From Isoetes taiwanensis (taxonomy: Eukaryota; Streptophyta; Lycopodiopsida; Isoetales; Isoetaceae): a stretch of DNA of 64,000 bases. The translations under genes were made by a program, and so were the position numbers. Position 1 is the stretch's first letter; each line of letters opens with the position of its first letter. The stretch spans positions 17,271,418 to 17,335,417 of the forward strand of contig JAJEKV010000010.1 in NCBI GenBank assembly GCA_021234155.1. Reading direction: 5' to 3'. The notes below the pieces were generated by a model that saw only the letters and a program-made list of their open reading frames with translations, was not told the DNA's origin and searched no databases. Positions 35,470 through 44,764 of the stretch are shown piece by piece.

Positions 35470-35856
35470 AAATATATATACAATGGCTCACGGATCTTCA
35501 TGATCCCCAGTAGGCGGCCACAAAAGGCTGCGTTCTCATCCTCCGCAGACTCGAAGCTTCTTCTCCATATCTTCTAGCGCTGCGAAATATTGTGTGCGAT
35601 TAAAGCGCCCTCGACCCTCTGCTATTGGCCTCTCGGTACACAGTTAATGTTGCCGCTGAGCTCAAGGTCTCGCTCATGGAGCAACCCCCTCGTGAATTCT
35701 AACACGTCCACCGCCTCCATCTTCTCTACGACCAGGCGAATTTTTTTAAATTAAATCGTGAACCTCCTTGAATCTCTTCATCACCACGGCAAGGGTGATG
35801 TCCGCCCGAGCAGCCTCAGGCGGCGATTAAACTGTGGAGGAGGATGAAGATGCCAT
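35470..35856 (-). pseudogene. D1 small coiled-coil gene 3
   Basis: A decayed duplicate of the gene at 36845. ATG at 35856 (MASSSSSTV then stop), VVMKRFKEVHD, and the 3' part near 35540 resembling LEDMEKKL...EDENAA. A TATA-like box lies at about 36022-36031, and hairpin 3 is just upstream (36055-36115). Multiple stops. Confidence 0.55.
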
Positions 35857-36054
35857 CGGAGGAGAAGGCGTATATGAAAGGCTAAGGGGAGAAGATGAGC
35901 GTAAGGGAAAGGCTAAGAGGATCGGAGGAGAAGGTGGAAGGCGAAGGCTAAAGGCGGAGAAGATGAGCGTAAGGCGGAAGGCGGAAGAGGATCGGAGGTC
36001 GAAGGCAAGATAGAAGGTCTTCTATTTATAACGGGGATTTCGTGGTAGCTTGAG

Positions 36055-36115
36055 TCACACGACGCCAAGGATGCCGTGGGTCGAGAAAAATCGACCGTTA
36101 CCGGCGTCGTGTGAG
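36055..36115. repeat. D1 hairpin 3
   Basis: GTCACACGACGCCAAGG pairs with CCGGCGTCGTGTGAGG. It lies about 25 bp upstream of the TATA-like box of coiled-coil gene 3. Confidence 0.85.
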
Positions 36116-36469
36116 GAAAAAGGACCGTTACTTCTTCTAACGCCTTTTCTTCCGTCGAAAGCTCGTGTGATAATTTTTATTGATAATTTCGGTGATACAA
36201 TCTATACATAAGTAATTTTACCGATACATAACTAAAGATAGAACTTCTCATTGAAGCAAAATAGAATCGGCATGGAGATCACGACGCGAAATCCATTGAT
36301 TGCTACCTAATTGCAAGCAAGGCATTTCAAGGCCGTGTGATATTTTAATAAAACGTAATATACATTGGAACAACGGGATAGATAGAAGCAAAAATAGAAA
36401 AACTTTTCTTTGAAGCAAAAATAGATAGATACAACGGCTAGGGATCTTCATGATCCTCTAGCTGATTTT

Positions 36470-36845
36470 CATGTCCTGCGCAAATGTTGCCGTAAGGTCG
36501 CGTTCTCATCCTCCGCGACTTCGAGCTTCTTCTCCATATCTTCTAAGGCTGCGAAAATCATGTGAGCGGTTTCAATCTGCTGCCTCCTGCTGACTCGTCG
36601 CCTCTTGGTACATGGCGAATGTTTCCCACGAGCTCAACGTCTGGCTTCGTCGCGCAGCAGCTCCCTCGTGAAGGCTAATCCGTGACCGCCTCATTGTTCT
36701 CGCCGGCGAGGCGGTTGTTTTCATCATGGATCTCCTTGAATCTCTTCATCACCACTTGCAAAGGGTGATGTCCACGAACAGCTCTCGGGGGCTGGGGAGT
36801 GCTATCTTGGCGTGGTCGCTTGCTAGAGGAAGATGATGATGCCAT
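36470..36845 (-). pseudogene. D1 small coiled-coil gene 4
   Basis: ATG at 36845: MASSSSSSKRPRQDSTPQPP, a basic Ser/Pro-rich head, then QVVMKRFKEIHDENNRLAGE and a stop (TAG at about 36675) after a likely shift. Later pieces TFAMYQEATSQQEAA and AALEDMEKKLEVAEDENATL in other frames complete a coiled-coil protein of about 120 residues. A TATA-like box lies at 36934-36943 and a hairpin at 36946-36986 immediately beyond it. The Ser/Lys/Arg head could be a nuclear signal (inference). Confidence 0.55.
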
Positions 36846-36945
36846 CGGGCGTAAAGGTGGAAGGCGGAAGCCGGGAAGTAGAAGATGAGCGTAAGGCGGA
36901 AGGCGATCGGAGGTCGGCGTGGACATCGGTCTTCTATTTATAACA

Positions 36946-36986
36946 TGAGTCGCACGAGTTGCTTCTCGCGTCGTGTGAGGAATAAA
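36946..36986. repeat. D1 hairpin 4 (short, degenerate)
   Basis: GAGTCGCACGAG...CGCGTCGTGTGAGG, a shorter member of the hairpin family, adjoining the TATA-like box of coiled-coil gene 4. Confidence 0.6.
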
Positions 36987-37302
36987 TAAATTAATTGTCT
37001 TTTTCCAATAATATTTCATTTCTTGAGATAGATATCACCGCGACGCCAAAACCTAGATATGACAAAAATCGGTGATGTATTTCCCATTGATGTGAATAAA
37101 TACAAATAAAATAATTTTTATTAGAAATTTCGGAAGGACAATCAGACATAAATAATTTTACCGATACAAGTTGGAAAACATATAACTTCCAATTTCTCAA
37201 GCTTAAATGCGTCAATTTCATGCTCTTTCAATCCCCTGCCAGACCGATCCAACAAGGCAATGACTTCCATGTTATCGACCCCGACTTCCAACCTTGGGTG
37301 AG

Positions 37303-38617
37303 TCAAACCCGCAGCCTAAAAACTTTAACATATTGCTCGCCTGAGGCCCGGCTTTGGTCGTCAAAATATTGTAACACAACATCCCGCCGAATTGCTATCA
37401 CCCTTTCAGTGTTTGATGCCAATTGGGAATGGTTCCCGAACATGCATAATGCACGGATGTAATAGACAAACTCTGCACCTTTTGGACTGAAAGTTCTGCT
37501 GAAGACGATTATCTCCCCATTAACGAATCTTGAGATATATCGTAACAATGTAGAGTCCTTCAATCTTTCCTGTCCCCCGCGTGCATGTCGGCAAGAAAAA
37601 TCATCTACTTCCCACAAATAAGAACCCTCAAGATTATCTTCTTCACATTTATCCTCATCTACCAGGCTTATCTTTGCCCGCGATTGATCAAGGGCACGCC
37701 AAACCCTGTAGATCCTGTTGGCAGCTTTGCACGGAGACGCTGGAATTCTTCTTCCGTTGGTAGATTCGCCTCATCTTGAGCAAATCGAGACTCCAGCCTC
37801 TCATAGGCTTCTTTAAGCCTTATAGCATTGCCGGTATAATTAGACACTTCAAACATCTCTTTGTCCAAATCCTCTTCAAAATCTAGGCCTAAGTTTACCC
37901 ATTCGGCCAAGGTACTGATAAGCTCGTCTTCCCTAGCACACATTCGTAACAAAGACGGGTTCCTCAGTATATCACTTAGCAATAAGTATTCTTTGCCTTC
38001 CACTAAATTGGCATTATGTCAGACAACTTCTTTTCATCCTCATCCCCATCCTCATCACCTTCAGAATCATCTCCCTCCTCTGGTTCACCCAAGGCCAGTG
38101 CGTCGAAGCTAAAACTCCTACATTCTTGCTCTTCTTCTTGTAGATCTATCTCCATTTCTACGTCATAGTCAGCATCATCACACATAACTGACCCCCCTTG
38201 GCTTAAAGATTTCATTGTTTCTAGTGTATCTTCGGTTTGGCCGAGCAGAATGCAATAACTAGCAAATGCAAACGGCAAAGAGAAATAAGATACCTTCTTA
38301 AGCACAAGGACGCAGCCAGGAGGAGCCCGTTGCGCAGCATTCTTGAAAAACATCTTCCCTGTTTGCAAATGGGAAGCCGCCTCCTCTAGAGCTGGTTTTG
38401 GAATCCACGAGCCAGGGACATCTGCAAAGGACGTGCGCTGAGACCAAGCGGTCCGGGTGAAAGCTAAGGCAACCTCGCGATAGCATCCAAGCTCGCTACT
38501 GTTTGCCATGATGTCCAACTCCTTGCAATAGAACGGATAAATCGCAGTCGGCGCAACTTCCTCGTTGTCATGAGGGGCGGATGCATACCATTCCAGGAAC
38601 TTCACATAACAATCCAT
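37303..38617 (-). pseudogene. D1 acidic-protein gene, about 430 aa, two frameshifts
   Basis: ATG at 38617 (MDCYVKFLEWYASAP). The first 200 residues are open and include GCVLVLKKVSYFSLPFAFAS and an acidic stretch (EEGDDSEGDEDGDEDEKK). After a shift near 38005 it continues EGKEYLLLSDILRNPSLLR and EWVNLGLDFEEDLDKEMFE. After a second shift near 37715 it continues RIYRVWRALDQSRAKIS, SYLWEVDDFSC and TERVIAIRRDVVLQYFDDQ to TAA/TAG at about 37303. No domain recognised. It is the best preserved D1 gene. A TTAGGG-like array and hairpin 5 lie upstream. Confidence 0.6.
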
Positions 38618-38742
38618 GGCGAAGCAAACGACGAAAACAAGAAGATGTTTAGGAGCGGTAAGGCGCTGTCACTTTTGAACTCAAGTAGCCATTGTCGATT
38701 ATGAAAGGGGACACAGCCGTTGTGGGGAGATTTGTCCGTACA

Positions 38743-38768
38743 TTTTAGGGTTAGGGTTAGGGTTAGGG
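38743..38768. repeat. Short telomere-like repeat
   Basis: TTTTAGGGTTAGGGTTAGGG followed by one more GTTAGGG: four tandem TTAGGG-type units. On the minus strand (the gene strand) this is a run of AACCCT, containing the AAACCCTAA/ACCCTAA type of plant promoter telo-box. It lies 125-150 bp upstream of the acidic-protein gene start. Confidence 0.85.
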
Positions 38769-38771
38769 TTG

Positions 38772-38843
38772 GATCACACGACGCCGAAGACTACTATGTG
38801 CAACAAAAAGCACAATGCTTGCTTTTTGTTGGCGTCGTGTGAT
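38772..38843. repeat. D1 hairpin 5
   Basis: GGATCACACGACGCC at the left pairs with GGCGTCGTGTGATCC at the right, a perfect 15-bp pair. An inner pair AACAAAAAGCA/TGCTTTTTGTT makes a longer stem. Directly next to the telomere-like repeat. Confidence 0.9.
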
Positions 38844-39059
38844 CCTCACGTATAACATTAAAAAAATACAAAGTCTTGCGAAGCTAGGCTTCTAAGAAAG
38901 AAATGGACTAAGAGATTAAACTTATAAAGCCATTACATTAAGAAATATTATACATATGAAAAAACACAAAGGCACTTCCGCGGCCTTTTTCTGGGGTCTT
39001 TCTTCTTGTTGTATTCAGCCATAAAATTTTGACCATAGTACTCGGGATCCCTTATCGTA

Positions 39060-39695
39060 AGACGAGGCATGTCCTTGGGCATGAACAGGTCACCCGCTTG
39101 GCATGTATTGCTGCAAGTCTGCGAGTCCTCGAACAGACCGACACCAACCGCTTCGAAGCCATTTGAAGAGCATTTAAGGCGCTTGCTTGAATTTCATGGC
39201 GGTATGATGTATCGCACCACACTCTTGCAGAATCTCTCTCACGAGCCTGGCAAATGGGAGACGCGGAATGACCATCTCAGTGCTCTTCTGATACTTCTTA
39301 ATCTCGCGAAGCGCTTTAATGCCAGGCTTCGTCTTCCGCTTCCGGCCACTACCCTCACCCACCCCAGCATTTGGAGCCTGTTGCTCGGCCGACTCTTCCG
39401 GCCGCCTCCTCACCCCAGCATCTGCAGGCTGTTCCTCGGCCGACTCTTCCGGCCGTCTCCTCACATTCCTGGTCGCCTTCCCCTTTCTGGCGTTGGGCCT
39501 CCTCCTTTGATTTGAAGGTCCTGGCACCTCCACAGAAGGAACAGGAGGAGCAGGAAGAGCAAGAAGAGGCGGCTGCCCAATAATTAATCCGGCGTCATAT
39601 TCTGCTCGCCGGTCTCTCACATTTTCATCCTCTGTCTCCGAACCGGAGTGCACCTCCCTACTTACTCCGGAGCTGCTTCTCCCGCCCGTCATCAT
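39060..39695 (-). pseudogene. Histone H3-like (CENH3-like) gene in D1
   Basis: ATG at 39695 (ATG ATG). A ~115-residue tail with no ARTKQTARKS motif contains two repeats of [22 protein letters not shown]. The H3 fold begins [20 protein letters not shown], then [16 protein letters not shown] and [16 protein letters not shown] (to 39180). In shifted frames follow [32 protein letters not shown] and LFMPKDMPRL (to about 39065). These match the H3 landmarks (YQKSTE, FxRLVREI, ALQ, VGLFEDT, AIHAKRVT, MPKD). Loop 1, between REI and ALQ, is about 19 residues against 16 in canonical H3 and 18 in human CENP-A and Arabidopsis CENH3. At least three shifts make this copy non-functional as read. A TATA-like AGTATAAAGCG lies near 39862-39872. 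Confidence 0.75.
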
Positions 39696-39966
39696 CGCGG
39701 TTTCTTTTCGGGTCTTACGTTAGGCATGGTGGGAGGAGGAGAATCTCTATCGAGACTTCTGAGTCGATGAAGAAGGCGGACTAATGTAATCACGGCCTTA
39801 CACCACACGGATGGATCCTTGCGGTTTGCTTAGTTCTTGCCATGGCTTCTCGGCGGATGGCGCTTTATACTACTTAACACCGACAAAAATAGACAAACCG
39901 GCAAGAGATAAATAGTAAAAAACAGAAGTTAAAGTAAAATATGATGGTAACGTTTTTAAATAATTG

Positions 39967-40024
39967 TACGGAACCCTAAAAAAATATCGGACAAAATACG
40001 GAACCCTAAAAAAACATCAGACAA
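39967..40024. repeat. Two tandem ~30-bp repeats
   Basis: ACGGAACCCTAAAAAAA-T-TCGGACAAA twice in a row, between the H3-like gene promoter and the end of the BAH gene. Confidence 0.8.
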
Positions 40025-40055
40025 AAACACAAATAAAAACCGAGATTCAAAGCGC

Positions 40056-41361
40056 TTAGCCGATAGACAATTTCTTGTTGATCGCGAACTCACTAAACTT
40101 TACATTTCCCTCTTGCCTGTAACCAACCCTAATGCCATCAATAAAATAATGGAAGTCGTCAGCAATCTCCTCTGTCTCCATTAGCACTCTTAGCTCTGAT
40201 AATGGCCATTCGCTTTCCATGGTGGCCGTATAAATGACTTCCTCCCCTCTCCATACTCGAATATCCACCGCATCGGAGTGTCTGTTATGGTCCTCAAACG
40301 GCTCCCAAAAAGTTGTGCAGCCTCTCTTTTTCTGTTTCCTTCGTTCTAGTTGACAATTAACGTATAAATATTGTTTTGGAAGAAAGTATCTGAACTTAAA
40401 GGAGGACTTAACTACGCGGACCTCTGTTAGTTGACCGGATGATTCGTGGAATCGAACATCCCAGGTCGGAACCAAAAATAAGCCATCCACAAAATCGGCA
40501 GGGGGGAGAAAGCACGTATATGTCTTCGGAGCTTTTCGAACTTCCTGCGCCATCTGGAATATGTTAGCAAATACCTCAAACGGTGTGAAGATTTTGAAAC
40601 TCATCCTCACGCCTCCGTTTTCAGACATTCCCGCTTGCACCTCGTCAGCCATGCATTTCTTCATTGCAATTACATTGTTCTCATTAGTCAGGTGGCTTAC
40701 AAAGTTCACTTAAAGGGGCAATTCAACCGCCTCAAGCTTCGGTTTCCTGACCTTTACGTTATAATCATGTCCGTAAAAACCGGATGCCTATACCCCCGCA
40801 AGGTCACGGCATCCATACCTTGGAAAAGGACAATTCCGATGTCTATGTGATACACGACAAGTACACTACTAATACTTTTGGCCGGAATGACATCCACGAC
40901 GTCTGATAAACATAAACCTGCACAATAAATTTGTTTGTAAACACGTGTCAACGAAAGAAATGAAAAGATAAGAAGATCACACGACGCGAAACTATCTCTA
41001 CGCAGTTAAGTAGCTGACAGCTAGCTTCGCGTCGTGTGATCCGTTTAAGGTGGTTACCATTTGCGGGCAATTTTGGGAAGCTGTTTTTGGTGGAGATTAG
41101 CTCTTTGGCCATATCAGAAGGGGTATATGCATGTCGTATTGTTATACTTTCCACTTTCCGGCCGCTAGAATTCAACTTGAACTCTTTTATCCTACCTATC
41201 CAATGTGTCCGCACGTCTGATCGCCTTTGTCGCTTAACTCTATGCTCGCCCCTCGTTGATGGCAGCATACTCACCCACGAACCTATTGAGACAAAACCTC
41301 CCACTTCTTGACCTTGGGAGTTCTGTAAATGGGGCAAGAACACAGAAATTACAGGAGACAT
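40056..41361 (-). pseudogene. BAH-domain gene in D1 (two exons, then frameshift)
   Basis: Exon 1 (41361 to about 41058; ATG start uncertain because an AG at the CCATTTACAG site nearby could mark an earlier intron) includes HWIGRIKEFKLNSSGRKVE, ITIRHAYTPSDM and FPKLPAN. A 140-bp intron (40918-41057, GTAACC...GTGCAG) is spliced in frame to GLCLSDVVDVIPAKSISSV and LVVYHID. The pattern G-R-I...R-x-x-Y-x-P...N-x-x-x-L-S-D-x-x-D-V-I-P is that of BAH domains, chromatin interaction modules found in DNA methyltransferases and ORC1. After a shift near 40775 (YNVKVRKPKLEAV) and a TAA at about 40710-40712 the frame stays open to 40056 (FKIFTPFEVFANIFQM, GEEVIYTATMESEWPLSEL). The C-terminal part is not recognised. 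The intron contains hairpin 6. Confidence 0.6.
40977..41041. repeat. D1 hairpin 6, inside the BAH-gene intron
   Basis: GATCACACGACGCGAA pairs with TTCGCGTCGTGTGATC, with about 33 nt between the arms. It fills most of the 140-bp intron. Confidence 0.9.
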
Positions 41362-41697
41362 GGATTGCAGATGAGGAGTGAAGGCGGAGAGGATGCACGA
41401 GAGGCCGGAGTGACAAGATGAAGTTTGGCGCCAAAATTTGACAAGGGAGTTGGTGACGCTGACAGTAGGCGGTCAAAGTCACCATTATTTTGGGCGGAGA
41501 AGCGACTCCCGAAAAATACGGGCCATTAAAATGGTTGCAATAAAAGCGCAGGCATCCCCTATGAAAATACGCCATGTGGATGCCAAGTAAGCCTGCTCAT
41601 CCTTCTACCTGCCAAGTAATACTGACTTTCGTAAAAAAGGCGCAAACCTGATTGGTCCTGGCGAATCTGACGTGGAAATCTTTAGCCCAAGATAAAG

Positions 41698-41729
41698 GGC
41701 CATTTTCAGACCCCAAATCCGCCCTAATG
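41698..41729 (-). repeat. D1 right terminal inverted repeat
   Basis: 32 bp, perfect reverse complement of 28056-28087. The E2 LTR resumes at 41730 with AATACAATTGCCTGAAT. Confidence 0.95.
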
Positions 41730-43432
41730 AATACAATTGCCTGAATAATGACATTATGATTTCGTAAACTCTTTCTTTGGACATCAGAGCGGGTTCATCC
41801 TCCGTCTCATTAAACCACCAGGTGACGAAGGAGTCCAGGTCCAACACGATGGTAGCTTCAGGACGTGCCATCTTACATACAAACAGACATCCGGGGTTAG
41901 TCCACAAGGACTAAGTGGGGAGGAGCATTGGGATCTTCATATTCATTCATAAAAATAATACATTATTTACCTGTTACGTCAATACTCCCCCTGCATAGGT
42001 TAGCACATTCTATAACCACATATTCAGCATAACTACATGACAAGCGTAATCCTTGGGTGGCGACCCCAAGGAGACCACTCTCTTCATCTGTACGTACAGG
42101 ATTCAACTCATCCGTCAGGCCATCTGGCACAGGTGCAGAGTTACACGACCACCCCACCCCTCTGAAGGTGGGCCGTTGAATGCAAATGCGCAACATCATT
42201 TTATGCAAATGCACCATATCCCATAATACCATCTCAAATATATAATGCAATTTCCGTAGAGTGACCCCAAACCCTATTCATATTTACAAAGCAATCTCAA
42301 ATGTACGTATAAACATCCCACATCAGATACTAGTAACGCTAGTACTTTTCCTAATACTGGACTGGCAACAACATTCAAGCCCTAGATAGTTTTTAAGAAC
42401 CGGCAACAATTTATCAAATTCTAAGACAGGTCATATGAGTAGGATACCGAGGATAAAACTCTAGTTTCTCGGCTAGCTGGGATCTTGAGTCTCATAAGGT
42501 ATATTTGCCTAGCAGGTTGGTCAATGATAACTACAATTGTAAAACAACTTAGGGTTTTAAAACTTTAACTTTAATATAAGATTTTAAAGGTCTGGGAATA
42601 CCGGACACTGGTATCCCCCTTCAATAGCAATTAAAAAAAACCTGTAACAGAATCGTCGACGCCCAACAGCGGCCCTTTTGGCCTGGCCGACTGGATTTCT
42701 TAGCTCGCCCAAGCCAGGAATCTCTTTCGAAAATGGATTGAGAAGCCGAAGGACGGTCTTTGGGAACAGAATCAGGGAAAAGAAATGGATTTACAGATCA
42801 TTTTAAGGCAGAGAAGTTAGGCAGGCAACTGCTTTTGAATTGACAGAGCAATTTAACCTGAAGGATTCTACTTCTAGACTGTGATTTGGATCACATGGCG
42901 ATGGTGTCTATGCCTCACAAAAACTGCTCTAGACAATCCGACCCCCAATCAGGCCGTAAAATCAAGACACAGATCAAATCCCCACCTGAATTCTTGGCTT
43001 TGGACTCTTTGTTCTTGCTCAGCCTCTAATTTGCTCAGCCCCCAACCGCTTCCCTTTTCTCCTCCTTTCACCATCCGGCCAACTCCTTCTGCTTCTTATA
43101 TGCTTGCTCATCCATGCCCGCTGCCAGATGCCCATCCGGCATGCTGGATGTTAGATTTTAGCATGGTTCCATAATATCCACAAACTTGATCCTTTCTCCC
43201 CTATTTTACGGTGCTTACTCTTTTGAATTTAACCTATTAAGGTTTTAAATAACCTTAACTAAAGTGTTTTTGTAAATTTAAATGCCACCCCAACAGACCC
43301 ATGGAAGCATATCAACAATGATCTTACACAATCCGATACTGACACAAGGCAGGCCACTACGTCCCTTACCTTATAGTTCTTCTACTAGAAACATGCAATT
43401 ATAAGCTAGTCTAAGCCACTGGGTTCGTTACA
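41730..43432 (-). repeat. E2 5' LTR, U3-side segment
   Basis: Continues the LTR interrupted by D1. It matches 21355-23077, with a short unshared stretch near 42740-42830 and a 20-bp gap near 43111. It ends CGTTACA, followed by the TTACA target duplication. Confidence 0.92.
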
Positions 43433-43437
43433 TTACA

Positions 43438-44028
43438 AGTACCTAGGATTGATGACTAACCAGAACTACAAGTGGAATAGGAACATAGAACAGATAGTGG
43501 GCTCATAGCACTTTTCTCTATGCAAAGAAAATGTAGAAAAGCAGAAATTATGGACTTTAGTCTAAAAAGAATGTTGTACAAGACACTTATACAAGTAGTG
43601 GTGTTGTACGGATGTGAAATATGGGGACCGGGGCTCTCTCTAGACATGTGGAAGCGGGTGGAGAAAATCCAAAAAAAAATCCTTGATATGAGAATTGGGG
43701 GTAAAGATGTAGACACCCGATGAGATTATCCTTTGGGAGACGGGTATGATGTCATTGGAGGGAGAAGCATTGTTCCAGACTCTTCACTATTTCAGCAAGG
43801 TCCGAAGAATGAAAGATGATAGCATCCTATATTTAGCATGGCAAGAGAGTGAAGTCAAGGGTTGGTATGCGGAGGTAAAAAAGTGGCTTAACAAATGGGG
43901 AATGAACATAGAAAACATGCCCCATGGAAAAGAAGATTGGAGAATGGGTTAAGATGTGTATGCAGTATAAGCTCTAGCAGGATGCAGGCACCAAATGGTG
44001 GAATATAAACAACACATGGTCTAGAACC
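43438..44028 (+). pseudogene. LINE-1b: non-LTR ORF, C-terminal part
   Basis: Continues the LINE cut at 21020: KYLGLMTNQNYKWNRNIEQI, then SLKRMLYKTLIQVVVLYGCE and IWGPGLSLDMWKRVEKIQKK, a later frame with HYFSKVRRMKDDSILYLAW, and WVKMCMQYKL near 43945. Several shifts. The boundary with the next LINE fragment is about 44028. Confidence 0.75.
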
Positions 44029-44764
44029 GATGAGCTACCTGAAAGGCCAAATATCAATGAAAATAGGAACACGAAAACCTTTGTTTGCTGCGTTTGTAGA
44101 TTGCACTAAGGCTTTTGATACAGTATGCAGGGGTAACCTTTGGACTAGCTTGGAACGCATCAACGTGCCTGAACAATATAGAGATGCTGTAAAATTGTTA
44201 TATGAGAAAGTGCTGGTCAAGCTCTCTACTTCATTTGGAGATGAATGTGATGAGGTGGTGATCAGCAATATTGGGGTTAAACAGGGATGCCCTATGTCGC
44301 CGTCCCTCTTTGGTATATTTATTAATGAATTGGAGGAGTGGATACAGAATCATGGGGGGGAGGGAACTCCCTTGGCTGGATACGTTATTCTCTTGCTTCT
44401 ATATGCAGAGGACATTGATTGCTCGCAGCAGGGAAGGTATGCAGAAGCACTTGAATGCTTTGGCTTCTTTTTGTGATGCTAAGCGCTTGCGGGTGAACCT
44501 GAGTAAAACTAATGTGGTGATTTTTGGGACAACGCTGGATAAAAATTATGAGTTCTTTTATAAAAACAGTGCAGCGGAGATCTCTACATCCTATAAGTAC
44601 TTGGGGATCATAGTGGATAAGAATTTCAGATGGAATCAGACAGTAGATCAGAGAATAAATGGAGGGCTTAAAGCCTTTTTTGCAATGCAGAGAAAATGTG
44701 TTAAGGCAGACATATGGAAATTCAGCTTGAAAAGAATGCTATTCAAGACACTGGTGCAGGCAGT
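44029..44764 (+). pseudogene. LINE-2: related non-LTR RT fragment
   Basis: A second copy of the same LINE family, entering at RPLF-like sequence: KPLFAAFVDCTKAFDTVCRG, ISNIGVKQGCPMSPSLFG, then LLLLYAEDID where LINE-1 has YADD, then VNLSKTNVVIFG, STSYKYLGIIVDKNFRW and FSLKRMLFKTLVQAVV. It is cut at 44764 by the E3 5' LTR. The Asp-to-Glu change in the second metal-binding position argues that this copy was inactive or has decayed. Its 3' continuation is not seen on the other side of E3. Confidence 0.75.

Larger units (their letters stand above)
28056..41729. mobile_element. D1: 13.7 kb DNA transposon with chromatin-type cargo
   Basis: Inserted in the E2 5' LTR. The ends are perfect 32-bp terminal inverted repeats (28056-28087 and 41698-41729, starting CATTAGGGCGGATTTGGGG). 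Joining the two LTR flanks (GCGCAT and AATACAATT) recreates the uninterrupted LTR sequence exactly, so no target duplication is visible. The plus strand holds a decayed transposase-like gene (about 29150-33180). The minus strand holds a BAH-domain gene, a histone H3-like gene, an acidic-protein gene and four small coiled-coil genes. About six small hairpins sharing the ends ATCACACGACGC lie between or within these genes. All genes have frameshifts. The superfamily is not assigned. Confidence 0.85.
21021..43432 (-). mobile_element. E2: chromovirus-type Ty3/gypsy element, carrying nested D1
   Basis: Minus-strand LTR retrotransposon with a perfect 5-bp target duplication (TTACA at 21016-21020 and 43433-43437) inside a LINE. 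Parts: 3' LTR 21021-23077, polypurine tract 23078-23087, gag-pol 23094-27521, initiator-Met-type primer-binding site 27642-27655, 5' LTR 27658-28055 plus 41730-43432. The gap in the 5' LTR is the DNA transposon D1. Without D1 the element is about 8.7 kb. The two LTRs are nearly identical in most stretches, so E2 is much younger than E1, yet gag-pol already has several stops and shifts. Confidence 0.93.

Noticed and set aside
28056-41729. Endogenous large DNA virus or Polinton insertion
   Set aside because: No DNA polymerase, capsid, packaging ATPase or retroviral-type integrase is recognisable. Short perfect terminal repeats and a transposase-like gene fit a DNA transposon better.
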